A DNA stretch of 33,721 nt from an uncultured Collinsella sp. (GCA_905210085.1 CAJLVJ010000017.1:1-33721); one strand, 5' to 3'; numbered from the stretch's first letter, positions 8,101 to 16,654 are shown. Numbers and translations are program-made. The notes: generated from the letters alone by a model not told the origin.

Positions 8101-9612
8101 GAGCTCGAGCTCGTGCAGATGGGCAGCTTCGGCTGCGGCCACGATGCGTATCTCACCGACGAGATCGCGCGCATGATGGGCGAGATGGGCTCCAAGGTTC
8201 CGATGATGATCAAGCTCGATGAGAGCGACGTCGCCGGTCCCATGGGCATTCGCGTGCGTTCGTTTATCGAGTCGGTCAACCGTCGTCGCGCGGAGGAGCG
8301 TGCCGAGGGCGCCCGGGTGCACGCGGTCCATCCGCTCGACGACCCGTATAAGGTCAAGTACACCAAGCGCGACCGGCACGACAAGATCGCGCTGGTCCCC
8401 AACACCTCCCATGCGTTCTGCAGGCTCATGACCGCGGCGATGCGCAATCAGGGCGTGCGCGCCGAGGCCCTTGATATCGGGCGCGAGGATGCCATCCGCC
8501 TGGGCAAACGCTATGTGCACAACGACATCTGCTTCCCCGCGCAAATCGTGATCGGCGAGGCGCTCGCGGCACTCGAGAGCGGTAAGTACGACCCGCACGA
8601 CGTCGCCGTGGTGACTGGCAAGTATATCGGCGACTGCCGCCTGACGCACTACATGCCCCTGCTGCGCCGCGCGCTCGACGACGCGGGATACGACTATGTC
8701 CCGGTGCTCACCAACGACGACGTCGATGCCCACAATGCGCATCCGGGCTTCAAGCTCGGCCTTGGCCCGAGCATCCAGATCGCCTACGGTCTTCCCATGA
8801 TCGATGCCCTCGAGGCCATGCTTAGGCGCATCCGTCCCTACGAGCTCGAGAAGGGCGCGGCGGACGCTGCGTTCGACCGCGCGCTCGATGAGGTTATCGA
8901 GGGCATGGAGCGCTCCGGGCTGAGAGGCCAGGCGACGGGCTTCAAACGCGCGCTTGCGATCATGGACGCCGTTCCGTACGACCGCTCGAACCCGCATCCG
9001 ACCGTTCTCATCGTGGGCGAGTACCTGCTCAATTTCCATCTCGGCGCCAACCACGAGATCGAGCGCTACCTCGAGGACAACGGGCTCGAGGTCATCGAGG
9101 CGCGCATGACCGACGTGATCCGCAAGACCTATTTCTACAAGCATGCGCAGTCGCGCGAGTTCCACGTCGACCTGTCGCTGCCCGAAAAGGCCTGGTACGC
9201 CACGGCGGACAACCTGTTCGAGCTCGCGCACGACCGTTGCGACCGCCTGGGCGCGGCGAGCCCGCTCTACGAGCCGCCGACGCGCATGCCCGAGCTCGTG
9301 CGCGCGAGCGATAAGATCCTGCACCATACGTTCGATGCGGGCGAGGGCGTGCTGATTCCGGCGGAGATCCTCGAGCACGCCAAGCGCGGCTGCCGCAACT
9401 TCGTGATCCTGCAGCCGTTCGGGTGTCTGCCCAACCATGTCGTGGGGCGCGGGCTCATCCATGCGCTCAAGGAGCAGTATCCCACGGCGCAGTTCCTGCC
9501 ACTCGACTACGATCCCGACGTGAGCTTCGCCAACGTGGAGAACCGTCTTCAGATGCTCATCATGAACGCCAAGGCGCAGGGGTGCGGTGAGGCGCATGGC
9601 GAGACCGCGTAA
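5173..9612 (+). CDS. Giant acyl-CoA dehydratase activase-like protein (two BadF/HgdC ATPase domains plus DUF2229-type region)
   Basis: The 1479-residue protein belongs to the family related to the activator of 2-hydroxyacyl-CoA dehydratases, which uses ATP to push an electron from an iron-sulfur cluster onto a dehydratase. Two ASKHA ATPase domains are visible. The first has GLDVGSTTTK (6-15) with cysteines C130 (NGSCAGGTGAF) and C171 (SGRCGVYAKTD). The second has GIDSGSTTTK (339-348) with C464, C468 and C503. In HgdC-type dimers one cysteine pair per subunit binds the shared [4Fe-4S]. A cysteine cluster follows (C627, C630, C634, C653). The remaining ~800 residues contain repeated CFPA-type motifs (VCFPAKLVHGH; ICFPAQIVIGEAL), as in DUF2229/HgdB-like parts. 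So activator and dehydratase-like modules appear fused. ATG 5173 follows GGAG. The substrate is unknown, and no separate dehydratase subunits are nearby. Confidence 0.85.
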   Translation: MALLVGLDVGSTTTKVYAMHEDMTEAWWGYRRHGACQTASVRAMLGELAERFPHESLRVAVTGSGARDIATALGASYVQEVVANALAISRFYPQTRCAIELGGQDAKMIFFRTNDKGDIEVADMRMNGSCAGGTGAFIDEMAKLMGVGTESGEFEQLASRGTTVHEVSGRCGVYAKTDIQPLLNEGIPTTDLALSALHAVARQTIGGLAQGIDIEPPVIFEGGTLAYNPTLVRVFREQLNLSDDQVIVPRDPQIMVARGAALSLTDMFASSQPIDLPDAFVRLDKLETVAPASGEGRLAQPFFATPAEQADFTARHGKETPAKGPDAYAPGETVRVALGIDSGSTTTKFALVDEAGELVDSFYASNNGRPLDVAQQGLVSLKNRWETAGVTLAIDAVGTTGYGEELFARAFHADYHTVETVAHARAACACVPDATFVLDIGGQDMKAIWLNHGVLTDIVVNEACSAGCGSFLEGFAKNLGIAVEDIATEAFSSKAPAVLGSRCTVFMNSSVVSEQRRGKGPSDIMAGLCRSIIENVFTKVIRVSNLNRLGDKVVVQGGTFRNDAVLRAFEQYLGKPVTRAPHPGLMGAIGIALLAREECRKGDAGTSFIGLDAVERFEHREFGGVTCRRCNNRCQRAVVAFGDGSLYVTGNRCPRGGAISWDELVRKVPAAEELRPQGACEAQAPGTGRDRTAAAPNLFVDREKLLFESYPTVLVCGERDVTIGIPRVLEFWDTMPFWSTFFSTLGFKVRVSGRSTKAMYERGLAHVTSDTVCFPAKLVHGHIRNLVDAGVDRIFMPIITTVPTENTASTSEWMCAVVKGYPYVMRNSDNPEERFGVPFDTPLFHWYDEGDRNRQLKAWCKETFDIDADLVAKATEQADRAQQTFENQLQLRGRQVLENLREDGGYAVVIASRPYHNDPLVNHGLPKLFSERGVPVLTPDAVPGVCNVDLSNSRIDIVNNYHARMLSCAVIVASTPELELVQMGSFGCGHDAYLTDEIARMMGEMGSKVPMMIKLDESDVAGPMGIRVRSFIESVNRRRAEERAEGARVHAVHPLDDPYKVKYTKRDRHDKIALVPNTSHAFCRLMTAAMRNQGVRAEALDIGREDAIRLGKRYVHNDICFPAQIVIGEALAALESGKYDPHDVAVVTGKYIGDCRLTHYMPLLRRALDDAGYDYVPVLTNDDVDAHNAHPGFKLGLGPSIQIAYGLPMIDALEAMLRRIRPYELEKGAADAAFDRALDEVIEGMERSGLRGQATGFKRALAIMDAVPYDRSNPHPTVLIVGEYLLNFHLGANHEIERYLEDNGLEVIEARMTDVIRKTYFYKHAQSREFHVDLSLPEKAWYATADNLFELAHDRCDRLGAASPLYEPPTRMPELVRASDKILHHTFDAGEGVLIPAEILEHAKRGCRNFVILQPFGCLPNHVVGRGLIHALKEQYPTAQFLPLDYDPDVSFANVENRLQMLIMNAKAQGCGEAHGETA

Positions 9613-10285
9613 GGACGCCGATGCGCCCGATGCACGCACCCGTATCATCGAGGCGTTTTGGGAGCTCATCGAGAACAACAGCATCTTCGAGCTGTCGGTT
9701 GGCGAGGTGACCCGCGCCGCCCAGTGCAATCGCGGAACGTTTTACTACTATTTTCACGATTTCGATGAACTCGTCGCCATCGCCATAGCCCAGCTGCTGC
9801 AGGATAACGAGCTCATCACCGATGCCCTCTGGCATTTTTCGAGCGAGGGCGACCTTTCGGCGTTCGACCGGCGCGACGTCCGCTGCCTGCTGCGGCGCAT
9901 CGTCATCACCATGAGGGCGGGTGCCGCCGAGCAGGTCGTGCAGGGCATCCATACGATCATCATCGACCGCGTGAGAGAGATCGTCCACCCCGACGGAGAA
10001 GAGCTCAAGGCAGATTCGAGCTTTGCGGTGGGCTTTCTGGTCTCGGGCATCATGGGCTTTGTGATGGCGGTCGGCTTTGCCCGGGAGGGCGGCGAGGAGA
10101 TAGACCTCGAGCAGCTGGGGGACAGCGCGTGCGCGTACCTGAGGGCGGTCGCCATGCAGACGGTGGAAACGGTCGCGCAAGTCGAGGGCGTCGATACATC
10201 CGAGCTGCTCGAACGCGTCTCCAAGGAGGCCGATGCCTATCGCGCATCGCGTGCGACGAGTCCCGACGTGGTGAAAGACGCCTAG
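9596..10285 (+). CDS. TetR/AcrR-family transcriptional regulator
   Basis: A 229-residue regulator. The N-terminal TetR DNA-binding domain covers about residues 10-60 (ARTRIIEAFWELIENN, then the recognition helix region CNRGTFYYYFHDFDEL). The remaining helical domain, probably for ligand binding and dimerisation, resembles no specific subfamily I can name. I chose ATG 9596 (MARPRKDADAPDART), preceded by GGTGAGG; a GTG at 9587 is possible. The start overlaps the end of the activase gene by 17 nt, so the two are translationally coupled. It most likely reads the palindrome at 5103-5123 and controls the operon in response to an unknown, perhaps acyl-CoA-type, ligand. Confidence 0.9.
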   Translation: MARPRKDADAPDARTRIIEAFWELIENNSIFELSVGEVTRAAQCNRGTFYYYFHDFDELVAIAIAQLLQDNELITDALWHFSSEGDLSAFDRRDVRCLLRRIVITMRAGAAEQVVQGIHTIIIDRVREIVHPDGEELKADSSFAVGFLVSGIMGFVMAVGFAREGGEEIDLEQLGDSACAYLRAVAMQTVETVAQVEGVDTSELLERVSKEADAYRASRATSPDVVKDA

Positions 10286-10310
10286 GGTTTCTCTTGCGGG
10301 GCGCCTGTCG

Positions 10311-10338
10311 CGCATCGCGCGGTGAGTCCCGCGATGCG
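10311..10338 (+). terminator. GC-rich hairpin after the tetR gene
   Basis: CGCATCGCG (10311-10319) and CGCGATGCG (10330-10338) form a perfect 9-bp stem with a 10-nt loop, 25 nt after the tetR stop codon. There is no T-tract, so termination here would be weak or factor-assisted. Confidence 0.4.
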
Positions 10339-10419
10339 GTCATAACCTGCATTCATGTGAGCCGGGTTTATAGATATTCCTCCAGCTGTTAACATAGACA
10401 ACCTGTGGGTAAAGAGACA

Positions 10420-10446
10420 AAAGCGCCGCCGACGGGCGGGCGTTTT
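10420..10446 (+). terminator. Terminator-like hairpin in the clpC leader
   Basis: CGCCGCC (10424-10430) pairs with GGC-(G)-GGCG (10435-10442), with one bulged G. AAAG/TTTT extends the base, and the T-run is TTTTGATTT. It ends about 31 nt before the clpC ATG, so transcription of clpC must come through it unless a promoter overlaps it. No CtsR, CIRCE or HAIR operator was found in the 190-bp gap. Confidence 0.45.
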
Positions 10447-10477
10447 GATTTCGATGAACTCATGTAAGGAAACGAGC

Positions 10478-13120
10478 ATGTTAGATAGATTTACCGATCG
10501 CGCGCGTAAGGTCATGTCCATGGCCAAGCAAGAGGCGCTTGATCTTCATTCAAATAAGGTGGGCACCGAGCACTTGCTGCTCGCGCTTGCCAAGGAGGAC
10601 GAGGGCATTGCCGCCGAGGCACTGCGTTCGCTCGACATCTCCTACGATGACATCATGGATACTCTCAAAGAGGTCCAGACCACGGTTCCCGAGCCCAGTG
10701 AGGAGACCGAGGCGGCCAAGCTCGCCTTTACGCCGCTCGTCATTAGTGTGATGGAGCGTTCATTCCGTGTGGCGCGTGAGAACAACCAGACCTATGTGTC
10801 GACCGAGCACTTGCTGATCGGCATCGTCGAAGAGGGCAACGGCATGGCCATGGACATCCTCATGCGCCTGGGTGTGTCGTCCGCCTCTATCAAAAAGGCT
10901 ATCGAGAAACTCACCGCCAAGGACCAGGACAAGAAGCGTCCGCTCGCCGGCGCCGGTGCCGGTCGTCCCGGTGCGGGCCTGCCGTTCTTTAGCGGCTCGG
11001 ATGCCTCTCAGCAAAAGGGAAGTGGCACCGATACGCTTAAGCAGTTCGCGACCAACCTCACGCAGAAGGCGCGCGACGGCGAGCTCGACCCTGTAATCGG
11101 TCGCGATAAGGAAGTCCAGCGTATGATGGAAATTCTTTCGCGCCGCACCAAGAACAACCCGCTCATTCTGGGCGACCCCGGCGTGGGCAAGACGGCCATC
11201 GTCGAGGGCCTGGCTCAGCAGATTGCAGCCGGCAACGTGCCCGAGAACCTCATGAACCAGAATATTTGGACGCTCGACCTGCCGGGCCTCGTGGCGGGTG
11301 CCAAGTATCGCGGCGAGTTTGAGGAGCGCCTCAAGAACGTGATTCAGGAGGCCACCGAAGCCGACGACGTCATCCTGTTTATCGACGAGATGCACACCAT
11401 CATCGGTGCCGGTTCTGCCGAGGGCTCCATCGACGCGAGTTCCATGCTCAAGCCCGTGCTTGCGCGCGGCGCCTTCCAGATTATCGGCGCCACCACGGCC
11501 GAGGAATTCCGCAAGTACCTCACCAAGGACCCGGCCTTCGAGCGTCGCTTCCAGACCATCGATGTCGAGGAGCCGAGCGTCGAGGACACGGTCAAGATCC
11601 TGACCGCGCTCAAGCCGCGCTACGAGGAGCACCACCATGTGCGCTATACGCAGGGTGCTATCGAGGCTGCCGCGAACCTTTCCAACCGCTACATCCAGGA
11701 TCGCTTCCTGCCCGATAAGGCCATCGACCTCATTGACGAGGCCGGCGCCCGCGCTCGCATCGCCGCGAATCGCGCGCCCGAGCCGGTGCGCGAGGCCGAG
11801 CATCGCGTGGAGGAGCTTAAGGCCGCCGCGCAGGAGGCCACCGAGAGCGACGACATGAACAAGGCCGCCGAGATCACCGAGCAGCAGAAGGCCGCCGAGA
11901 TTGAGCTCGCCGAGGCCAAGGCCGCCTGGACCGCCGAGCTCGACGCGAGCCCGCTCACCATCGATGTGAGTCAGATCGCCGATATCGTGTCCGTGACTTC
12001 GGGCGTGCCGGTGTCCTCGCTTACCGAGAGCGAGAGCCGTCGCCTGCTGCAGGCCGAAAGCGTGCTCAAGACGCGCATCATCGGTCAGGATGAGGCTGTC
12101 GAGGCAGTTGCCAAGGCCGTGCGCCGCAGCCGCTCGCCGCTCAAGGACCCGCGTCGCCCCGGCGGCAGCTTTATCTTCCTGGGTCCCACCGGCACGGGCA
12201 AGACCGAGCTCGCCAAGACGCTCGCCGAGTACCTCTTTGGCAGCAAGGACGCGCTCATCAGCTTCGACATGTCCGAGTTCGGTAGCGAGTTCGAGGTCTC
12301 CAAGCTCATCGGTAGCCCTCCGGGTTACGTCGGTCACGACGAGGGCGGCCAGCTCACCAAGGCCGTTCGTCGCCACCCGTACTCGGTCGTGCTGTTCGAC
12401 GAGATCGAGAAGGCGCACCCCGATATCTTCAACATCTTGCTGCAGGTGCTGGAGGAGGGCCGCCTGACCGATAGCCAGGGCAAGACGGTCGACTTCCGCA
12501 ACACCGTGATCATCATGACGTCCAACGTGGGCGCCCGCGAGATTGCGCAGGATGCGAGCGTTGGCTTTGGCACCACCGGCGAGCAGGGTCTCACGTCGAG
12601 TGAGATCCGTGGTCGCGCGATGGGCGAGCTCAAGCGCCTGTTCCGCCCCGAGCTGCTCAACCGTATCGACGACATCGTGGTGTTCCAGAAGCTCTCGGGC
12701 AAGAATCTCACCAAGATCGCTCACCTGCTGGTGGACGACCTGCGTCAGCGTTTGATTGCCAACGGCATGAACATCAAGCTCACCGACGCGGCCTATGACA
12801 AGATCGTGGCCGAGGGCACCGACCTCACCAACGGTGCGCGTCCGCTGCGCCGTGCTATTCAAAAGCTCATCGAGGACCCGCTGTCCGAGGAGCTTCTGGC
12901 CGGTGAGTGGGGCGAGGGCGATACCGTCCTGTGCGACGTGGCCGATGGCAAGTTTGTCTTTAGCCACGGCACGGGCGAGATCCCGGCACCGCGTCCGGCG
13001 GGCGCGCTCGGTGGCGATACCGCTCCGGCGGCACCGCACACCGGCAACGCCGCGCCCGTGAGCGGCGGCGTGACCTCGGGCCCCGGCGGCATGATGCAAG
13101 CCGGTTCCGGCGCGCTGTAG
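10478..13120 (+). CDS. clpC: ATP-dependent Clp protease ATP-binding subunit ClpC
   Basis: A Hsp100 unfoldase that feeds proteins to ClpP. The start MLDRFTDRARKV at 10478 has AAGGAAA upstream; a longer frame from TTG 10445 would include the leader hairpin. Domains in order: Clp N-domain double repeat (about 1-145), first AAA module with Walker A GDPGVGKT (232-239), middle coiled-coil insert (about 430-485), second AAA module with Walker A GPTGTGKT (about 569-576), C-terminal D2-small domain, and a Gly/Pro/Ala-rich tail of about 50 residues. The short middle region and the VGF tripeptide near residue 695 (SVGFG), the kind of loop that docks on ClpP, favour ClpC over ClpB. It is monocistronic, without the ctsR-mcsAB neighbours known from Bacillus. 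Confidence 0.95.
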   Translation: MLDRFTDRARKVMSMAKQEALDLHSNKVGTEHLLLALAKEDEGIAAEALRSLDISYDDIMDTLKEVQTTVPEPSEETEAAKLAFTPLVISVMERSFRVARENNQTYVSTEHLLIGIVEEGNGMAMDILMRLGVSSASIKKAIEKLTAKDQDKKRPLAGAGAGRPGAGLPFFSGSDASQQKGSGTDTLKQFATNLTQKARDGELDPVIGRDKEVQRMMEILSRRTKNNPLILGDPGVGKTAIVEGLAQQIAAGNVPENLMNQNIWTLDLPGLVAGAKYRGEFEERLKNVIQEATEADDVILFIDEMHTIIGAGSAEGSIDASSMLKPVLARGAFQIIGATTAEEFRKYLTKDPAFERRFQTIDVEEPSVEDTVKILTALKPRYEEHHHVRYTQGAIEAAANLSNRYIQDRFLPDKAIDLIDEAGARARIAANRAPEPVREAEHRVEELKAAAQEATESDDMNKAAEITEQQKAAEIELAEAKAAWTAELDASPLTIDVSQIADIVSVTSGVPVSSLTESESRRLLQAESVLKTRIIGQDEAVEAVAKAVRRSRSPLKDPRRPGGSFIFLGPTGTGKTELAKTLAEYLFGSKDALISFDMSEFGSEFEVSKLIGSPPGYVGHDEGGQLTKAVRRHPYSVVLFDEIEKAHPDIFNILLQVLEEGRLTDSQGKTVDFRNTVIIMTSNVGAREIAQDASVGFGTTGEQGLTSSEIRGRAMGELKRLFRPELLNRIDDIVVFQKLSGKNLTKIAHLLVDDLRQRLIANGMNIKLTDAAYDKIVAEGTDLTNGARPLRRAIQKLIEDPLSEELLAGEWGEGDTVLCDVADGKFVFSHGTGEIPAPRPAGALGGDTAPAAPHTGNAAPVSGGVTSGPGGMMQAGSGAL

Positions 13121-13145
13121 GGCGTGGCGACAATTTGATACGCGC

Positions 13146-13178
13146 AATCGAGGCGCTCTGGCAAGGGCGCCTCGATTT
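13146..13178 (+). terminator. Intrinsic terminator of clpC
   Basis: AATCGAGGCGC (13146-13156) pairs perfectly with GCGCCTCGATT (13167-13177) over a 10-nt loop and runs into TTTG. The remaining ~150 bp to pepD hold only a weak promoter candidate (TATACA at 13284-13289). Confidence 0.75.
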
Positions 13179-13333
13179 GTAGAACTGCGAAGTTGTGACC
13201 GTTACGCTATGCGGTCCACCGTTAGCCGATGATGCGAGGGCGCTCGGCGTTTTCGACTGGTTTATGCACGTAAAGTCTGGGAATATACAAGGCGCATGTC
13301 TTACTGTCTAACCAGTTGCGCCAAGGAGGCACC

Positions 13334-14791
13334 ATGGACTACAAGATTACCGGCTACGAGCCCGCCCAGCTGTTCCATTTCTTTGAGGAGATCAGCGCGA
13401 TCCCCCGTGGGTCTGGCAACGAGAAGGGCATCAGCGATTTCTTGGTTGCGTTTGCCAAGGAGCGCGGTCTCGATGTGTATCAGGACGAGGTCTACAACGT
13501 CATCATTCGTAAGCCCGCATCTGCCGGCGCCGAGAATGCCCCGACCGTGATGCTGCAGGGCCACATCGATATGGTGTGCGACAAGCTGGGTTCCGTCGAG
13601 CACGACTTTACGACCGATGGTATCGATCTGGTCGTCAAGGACGGCGTCCTCACCGCTAACGGCACCACTCTGGGCGCCGACAACGGTATCGCCGTCGCGC
13701 TTATGCTTACCGTGCTCAACGACGATTCGATTGCCCATCCGGCCCTCGAGTGCGTATTCACCACCGACGAGGAGACTGGCCTGGTCGGCGCCGAGACGCT
13801 CGACAAGTCCCAGATTAGCGCCCGCACCATGATTAACCTCGACTCCGAGGAAGAGGGCGTTGCCACCGTTAGCTGCGCCGGCGGTGTCGTCGTTACCTAC
13901 ACCTGCCCGATCGTGCGCGAGCACAAGACCGGCAGCACCCTTACGCTCGAGATCTCCGGCCTGCTGGGTGGTCACTCCGGCGCCGACATCCACCTGGAGC
14001 GCGGCAACGGCAACCTCATCATGGCCCGCATCATCGACCGCCTGATGGTTGCCGGCGAGCCCGCCATCGTTAGCTTTAACGGCGGCACCAAGGACAACGC
14101 CATCAACCGTGAGTGCAAGGCTGTTCTGGTCTACGCCGACCACGCTGCAGCCGAGGCCGCGGCCCAGATCGCAAAGGGCATCATCGCCGACGTTACTGCC
14201 GAGCTCGAGGTCTTCGACCCCGGCTTTACCTGCACGGTTGAGATTGCCGACAACACTGAGGTCGAGGCCATGGACGAGAAGTCCGCACTTGCCCTTATTC
14301 GCGCTCTGCGTCTTGCCCCCAACGGTGTGATCCGCCGCAATGTCGCCACCGACGGCTCCGTCGAGGTTTCCTCCAACATCGGCGTGGTTGCCACCTCTGA
14401 CGACCAGGTCAAGATCATGCTGTCCCCGCGCTCCTCGATCACCTCGCTGCAGAACGAGTTCAAGGACCGCCTGCAGACGCTGGCCGATGTCCTGGGATTC
14501 GACGCCAAGTTTGAGTTCGAGTATCCCGGCTGGAGCTATGCCGAGCATTCGCCGGTCCGCGACATCTTTGTCGAGAGCTATCGCGAGCTCTTTGGCTCCG
14601 AGCTACGAATCGAGTCCATTCACGCCGGCCTTGAGTGCGGCCTGTTTGCCGAGGCCCTGCACGGCCTGGACGCCATCGCCGTGGGCCCGACGCTCTCCGA
14701 TGTCCATACCCCGGACGAGAGCATGGAGCTCGCTTCTGCCGAGCGCTTCTACGAGCTGCTCATCGACGTGCTCAAGCGCCTCGCTGCGTAA
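13334..14791 (+). CDS. pepD: Aminoacyl-histidine dipeptidase / Xaa-His dipeptidase (M20C)
   Basis: A cytoplasmic zinc metallopeptidase of 485 residues that splits dipeptides and some short peptides, classically carnosine-like Xaa-His. The M20 metal and catalytic pattern is visible: H77-x-D79 (GHIDMVCD), D116 (GADNGIAVAL), E146/E147 (TDEETG), an Asp in INLDSEEEG, and a late His in SIHAGLECG. The lid or dimerisation domain lies between. The length matches the family (about 480-490). ATG 13334 is chosen for the AAGGAGG at 13323-13329. It is monocistronic and ends in a strong terminator. Confidence 0.93.
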   Translation: MDYKITGYEPAQLFHFFEEISAIPRGSGNEKGISDFLVAFAKERGLDVYQDEVYNVIIRKPASAGAENAPTVMLQGHIDMVCDKLGSVEHDFTTDGIDLVVKDGVLTANGTTLGADNGIAVALMLTVLNDDSIAHPALECVFTTDEETGLVGAETLDKSQISARTMINLDSEEEGVATVSCAGGVVVTYTCPIVREHKTGSTLTLEISGLLGGHSGADIHLERGNGNLIMARIIDRLMVAGEPAIVSFNGGTKDNAINRECKAVLVYADHAAAEAAAQIAKGIIADVTAELEVFDPGFTCTVEIADNTEVEAMDEKSALALIRALRLAPNGVIRRNVATDGSVEVSSNIGVVATSDDQVKIMLSPRSSITSLQNEFKDRLQTLADVLGFDAKFEFEYPGWSYAEHSPVRDIFVESYRELFGSELRIESIHAGLECGLFAEALHGLDAIAVGPTLSDVHTPDESMELASAERFYELLIDVLKRLAA

Positions 14792-14848
14792 AGGTTGCGC
14801 TAGCAGCTGTCCGAGCCACGTGCTGGTGGATTGCAAATGACATTGCGT

Positions 14849-14894
14849 GAGGGGGCACCCGAGCTTTTGCGACGGGTGCCCCCTCTCTTCTTTT
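14849..14894 (+). terminator. Strong intrinsic terminator after pepD, between convergent genes
   Basis: GAGGGGGCACCC (14849-14860) pairs perfectly with GGGTGCCCCCTC (14874-14885), followed by TCTTCTTTT. The T-tract is on the plus strand only. The same hairpin may also slow transcription coming from hipA on the other strand. Confidence 0.85.
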
Positions 14895-14917
14895 GGGAAA
14901 TGGGAGATTACGGACAC

Positions 14918-16222
14918 CTAGCCCATATCCGCCTTGATGAGGTCGAGGGTGCGCTGGCAGTTTTCGCAGACGGGGCCGAGCATATGCTCGCGCAGGTCCG
15001 CCATGCCGGGCAGGTCGGCGTATTCGTTCATGACCTCTTCCATGCAAATGGGTACCTCGTAGGCGAGGTCCATCATGGTCGCAAAGCAAAACTTCTCGGA
15101 TAGCCCGGCATCGGTGAGTGCCGCCTCCAGCGCGGGGTCGCCCATACCGTGGTATCGGCGGATAGCGCCTGGACCGATACGCCCCACACGATTTTCGCCG
15201 CCAACGCTCATGGCGAGGCGCGCTCGGCGGCGCATGCGCTCATATGCCAAACCCGACGCGACATCGTACATGGGTGCGAGCGCCGCGTTTGTGCTTTTGC
15301 CAAGGATGAGTGAGTAGTTTTTAGCGTGTGTGTCAGGCGCTCCGATAATGGCGTTATAGAACAGCATATAGGTAAAAAGCACAAGATTCATGTGGTGGGG
15401 GACTGTGTTAATCAGTCGTTCTTGGATGTCTCGTGTAGTTGGTCCTCCGTCGGCGGTGTATTTCTGGGTTGGCAATACACCGAGCGCCTGGCAAAAGTCC
15501 TCCTGATGCAGCCTTTCGATATTTCCGCTGCTATTGACCATTCTGTCGTACCGTTCAACGACGAGCGCGGCTTCGTCTTCAAATGTGCAATAGGAGACGT
15601 TGGCAGTTGGAATGCCAACACGCCGAGCTGTTTTCATGCAGACGAATTCGTTTAAGGCCTGATGTTTGAACCCAACGACACCATTTTTGAAGATATGGGT
15701 AGTGGGGGATGACCCTAGACATTCGCACCATTGGCCATCATGCCGAGCTAGTGCAAATTTGCCTTGATTGCCGCCCAGGGACCAGCTTTCGTTGGAGCCC
15801 ATCCATGTCTCTCTTTCGTCATCGCGAATTGCTTTGAGCTTGTGAGCGATTTGAGAATTGGTAAGCGGGCGGTATGCCGAGACCCTGCCGCGGGCGGCGT
15901 CTAATTGATCGGCTCGACAAAACTGAACGGCCCCCGCGCAGTCAAGACCGATATGGCACAAGAGGGCGACGGGGTTGTTGGATGCAACATCATGCTCGGT
16001 GGCAATAGCGCGACGCTGCTCTTGACTGTCGGGCAAAAGGCCAAATAGGAACGGGCGGACGATGTTATGGCCATACGTGCGATTGGAAAGCGGCATTGTT
16101 AGCGATAACGGTGCTCCGCGATAGGTTGGGGCGTATGCAAAGCTGCAGAGTCCATGCTCGTCTTGCCGGAGAGTGCCGGCGATTTCGCCACAAATGAGGG
16201 TCGCGAGCTCCATCTCTGCCAT
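14918..16222 (-). CDS. hipA: HipA-type serine/threonine kinase toxin
   Basis: A 434-residue HipA-family kinase. In the E. coli prototype HipA phosphorylates glutamyl-tRNA synthetase and causes growth arrest. The N-terminal subdomain (about 1-110; PLSNRTYGHNIVRPFLFGLLPD) is typical. The Gly-rich loop WSLGGNQGKFAL (147-158) corresponds to the segment bearing the autophosphorylated Ser150 in E. coli. An ATP-anchoring Lys lies around HIFK (K179), and the hinge is at ERYDR (223-227). Catalytic D297 and N302 are in GAPDTHAKN, and the metal-binding Asp is D320 in PMYD. All key residues are present, so it looks active. It begins exactly where hipB ends, with no gap, so the two form one operon under the operators at 16670-16737. 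The cellular target in this organism is unknown. Confidence 0.9.
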   Translation of the reverse strand: MAEMELATLICGEIAGTLRQDEHGLCSFAYAPTYRGAPLSLTMPLSNRTYGHNIVRPFLFGLLPDSQEQRRAIATEHDVASNNPVALLCHIGLDCAGAVQFCRADQLDAARGRVSAYRPLTNSQIAHKLKAIRDDERETWMGSNESWSLGGNQGKFALARHDGQWCECLGSSPTTHIFKNGVVGFKHQALNEFVCMKTARRVGIPTANVSYCTFEDEAALVVERYDRMVNSSGNIERLHQEDFCQALGVLPTQKYTADGGPTTRDIQERLINTVPHHMNLVLFTYMLFYNAIIGAPDTHAKNYSLILGKSTNAALAPMYDVASGLAYERMRRRARLAMSVGGENRVGRIGPGAIRRYHGMGDPALEAALTDAGLSEKFCFATMMDLAYEVPICMEEVMNEYADLPGMADLREHMLGPVCENCQRTLDLIKADMG

Positions 16223-16654
16223 TTATTTCACAACCTTACAGCCAAAGGAGAGGTTTGAAGTGCCGGAAAGGCCTTGCTCGGCTGCGATTTGGGCCAGCAA
16301 GGCACCATAGGAAGATGGCGTTCCTTGTCGAGTGGGTCGTCTGCCTACGCTTGGCTTTGGCAGGGTATTCGAGTTCGCGATAGGGAGGTTCACTATCGTC
16401 GTCGGATGTTCGGAGGGCGATGCGATGGAGTCGTTATCGCTTTGCGCGAAGAGACCTATGCCGAGTGCGTTAAAGACGGTCAGCAACTTGTCGAGTCGAA
16501 TGCCGGTGGCGTCTCCTAGCTCGAGCGATGCGAGCAGGCGCTCCGAAACACCGGCCTTTTTAGCGAGGGTCGCACGGGTGAGACTCTGAGCCTCGCGTGC
16601 CTGGCGCACGTAGATGCCAGCTTGGCGCGGTGTGGTGATGGGAAGGGTATCCAC
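16223..16654 (-). CDS. hipB: HipB-type XRE antitoxin
   Basis: A 143-residue protein with an XRE/Cro helix-turn-helix over about residues 10-68 (IYVRQAREAQSLTRATLAKKAGVSERLLASLELGD). A polar, Ser/Thr/Pro-rich tail of about 70 residues follows. It should bind and neutralise HipA and repress their shared promoter. The start is GTG (minus-strand codon at 16652-16654), six nt after AGGAG. Its tail is longer than that of E. coli HipB (88 aa), and I see no known domain in it. The three operator-like sites immediately upstream support autoregulation. Confidence 0.88.
   Translation of the reverse strand: MDTLPITTPRQAGIYVRQAREAQSLTRATLAKKAGVSERLLASLELGDATGIRLDKLLTVFNALGIGLFAQSDNDSIASPSEHPTTIVNLPIANSNTLPKPSVGRRPTRQGTPSSYGALLAQIAAEQGLSGTSNLSFGCKVVK

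Noticed and set aside
7150..9729. 859-codon open frame antisense to the activase gene
   Set aside because: Same codon-bias shadow; composition rich in R, H, V and L with no domain, and the sense protein has clear motifs.
10286..10477. CtsR, CIRCE or HAIR heat-shock operators upstream of clpC
   Set aside because: No matching tandem or inverted motif was found.
10760..13147. 795-codon open frame antisense to clpC
   Set aside because: A shadow of clpC, whose sense product is unmistakable.
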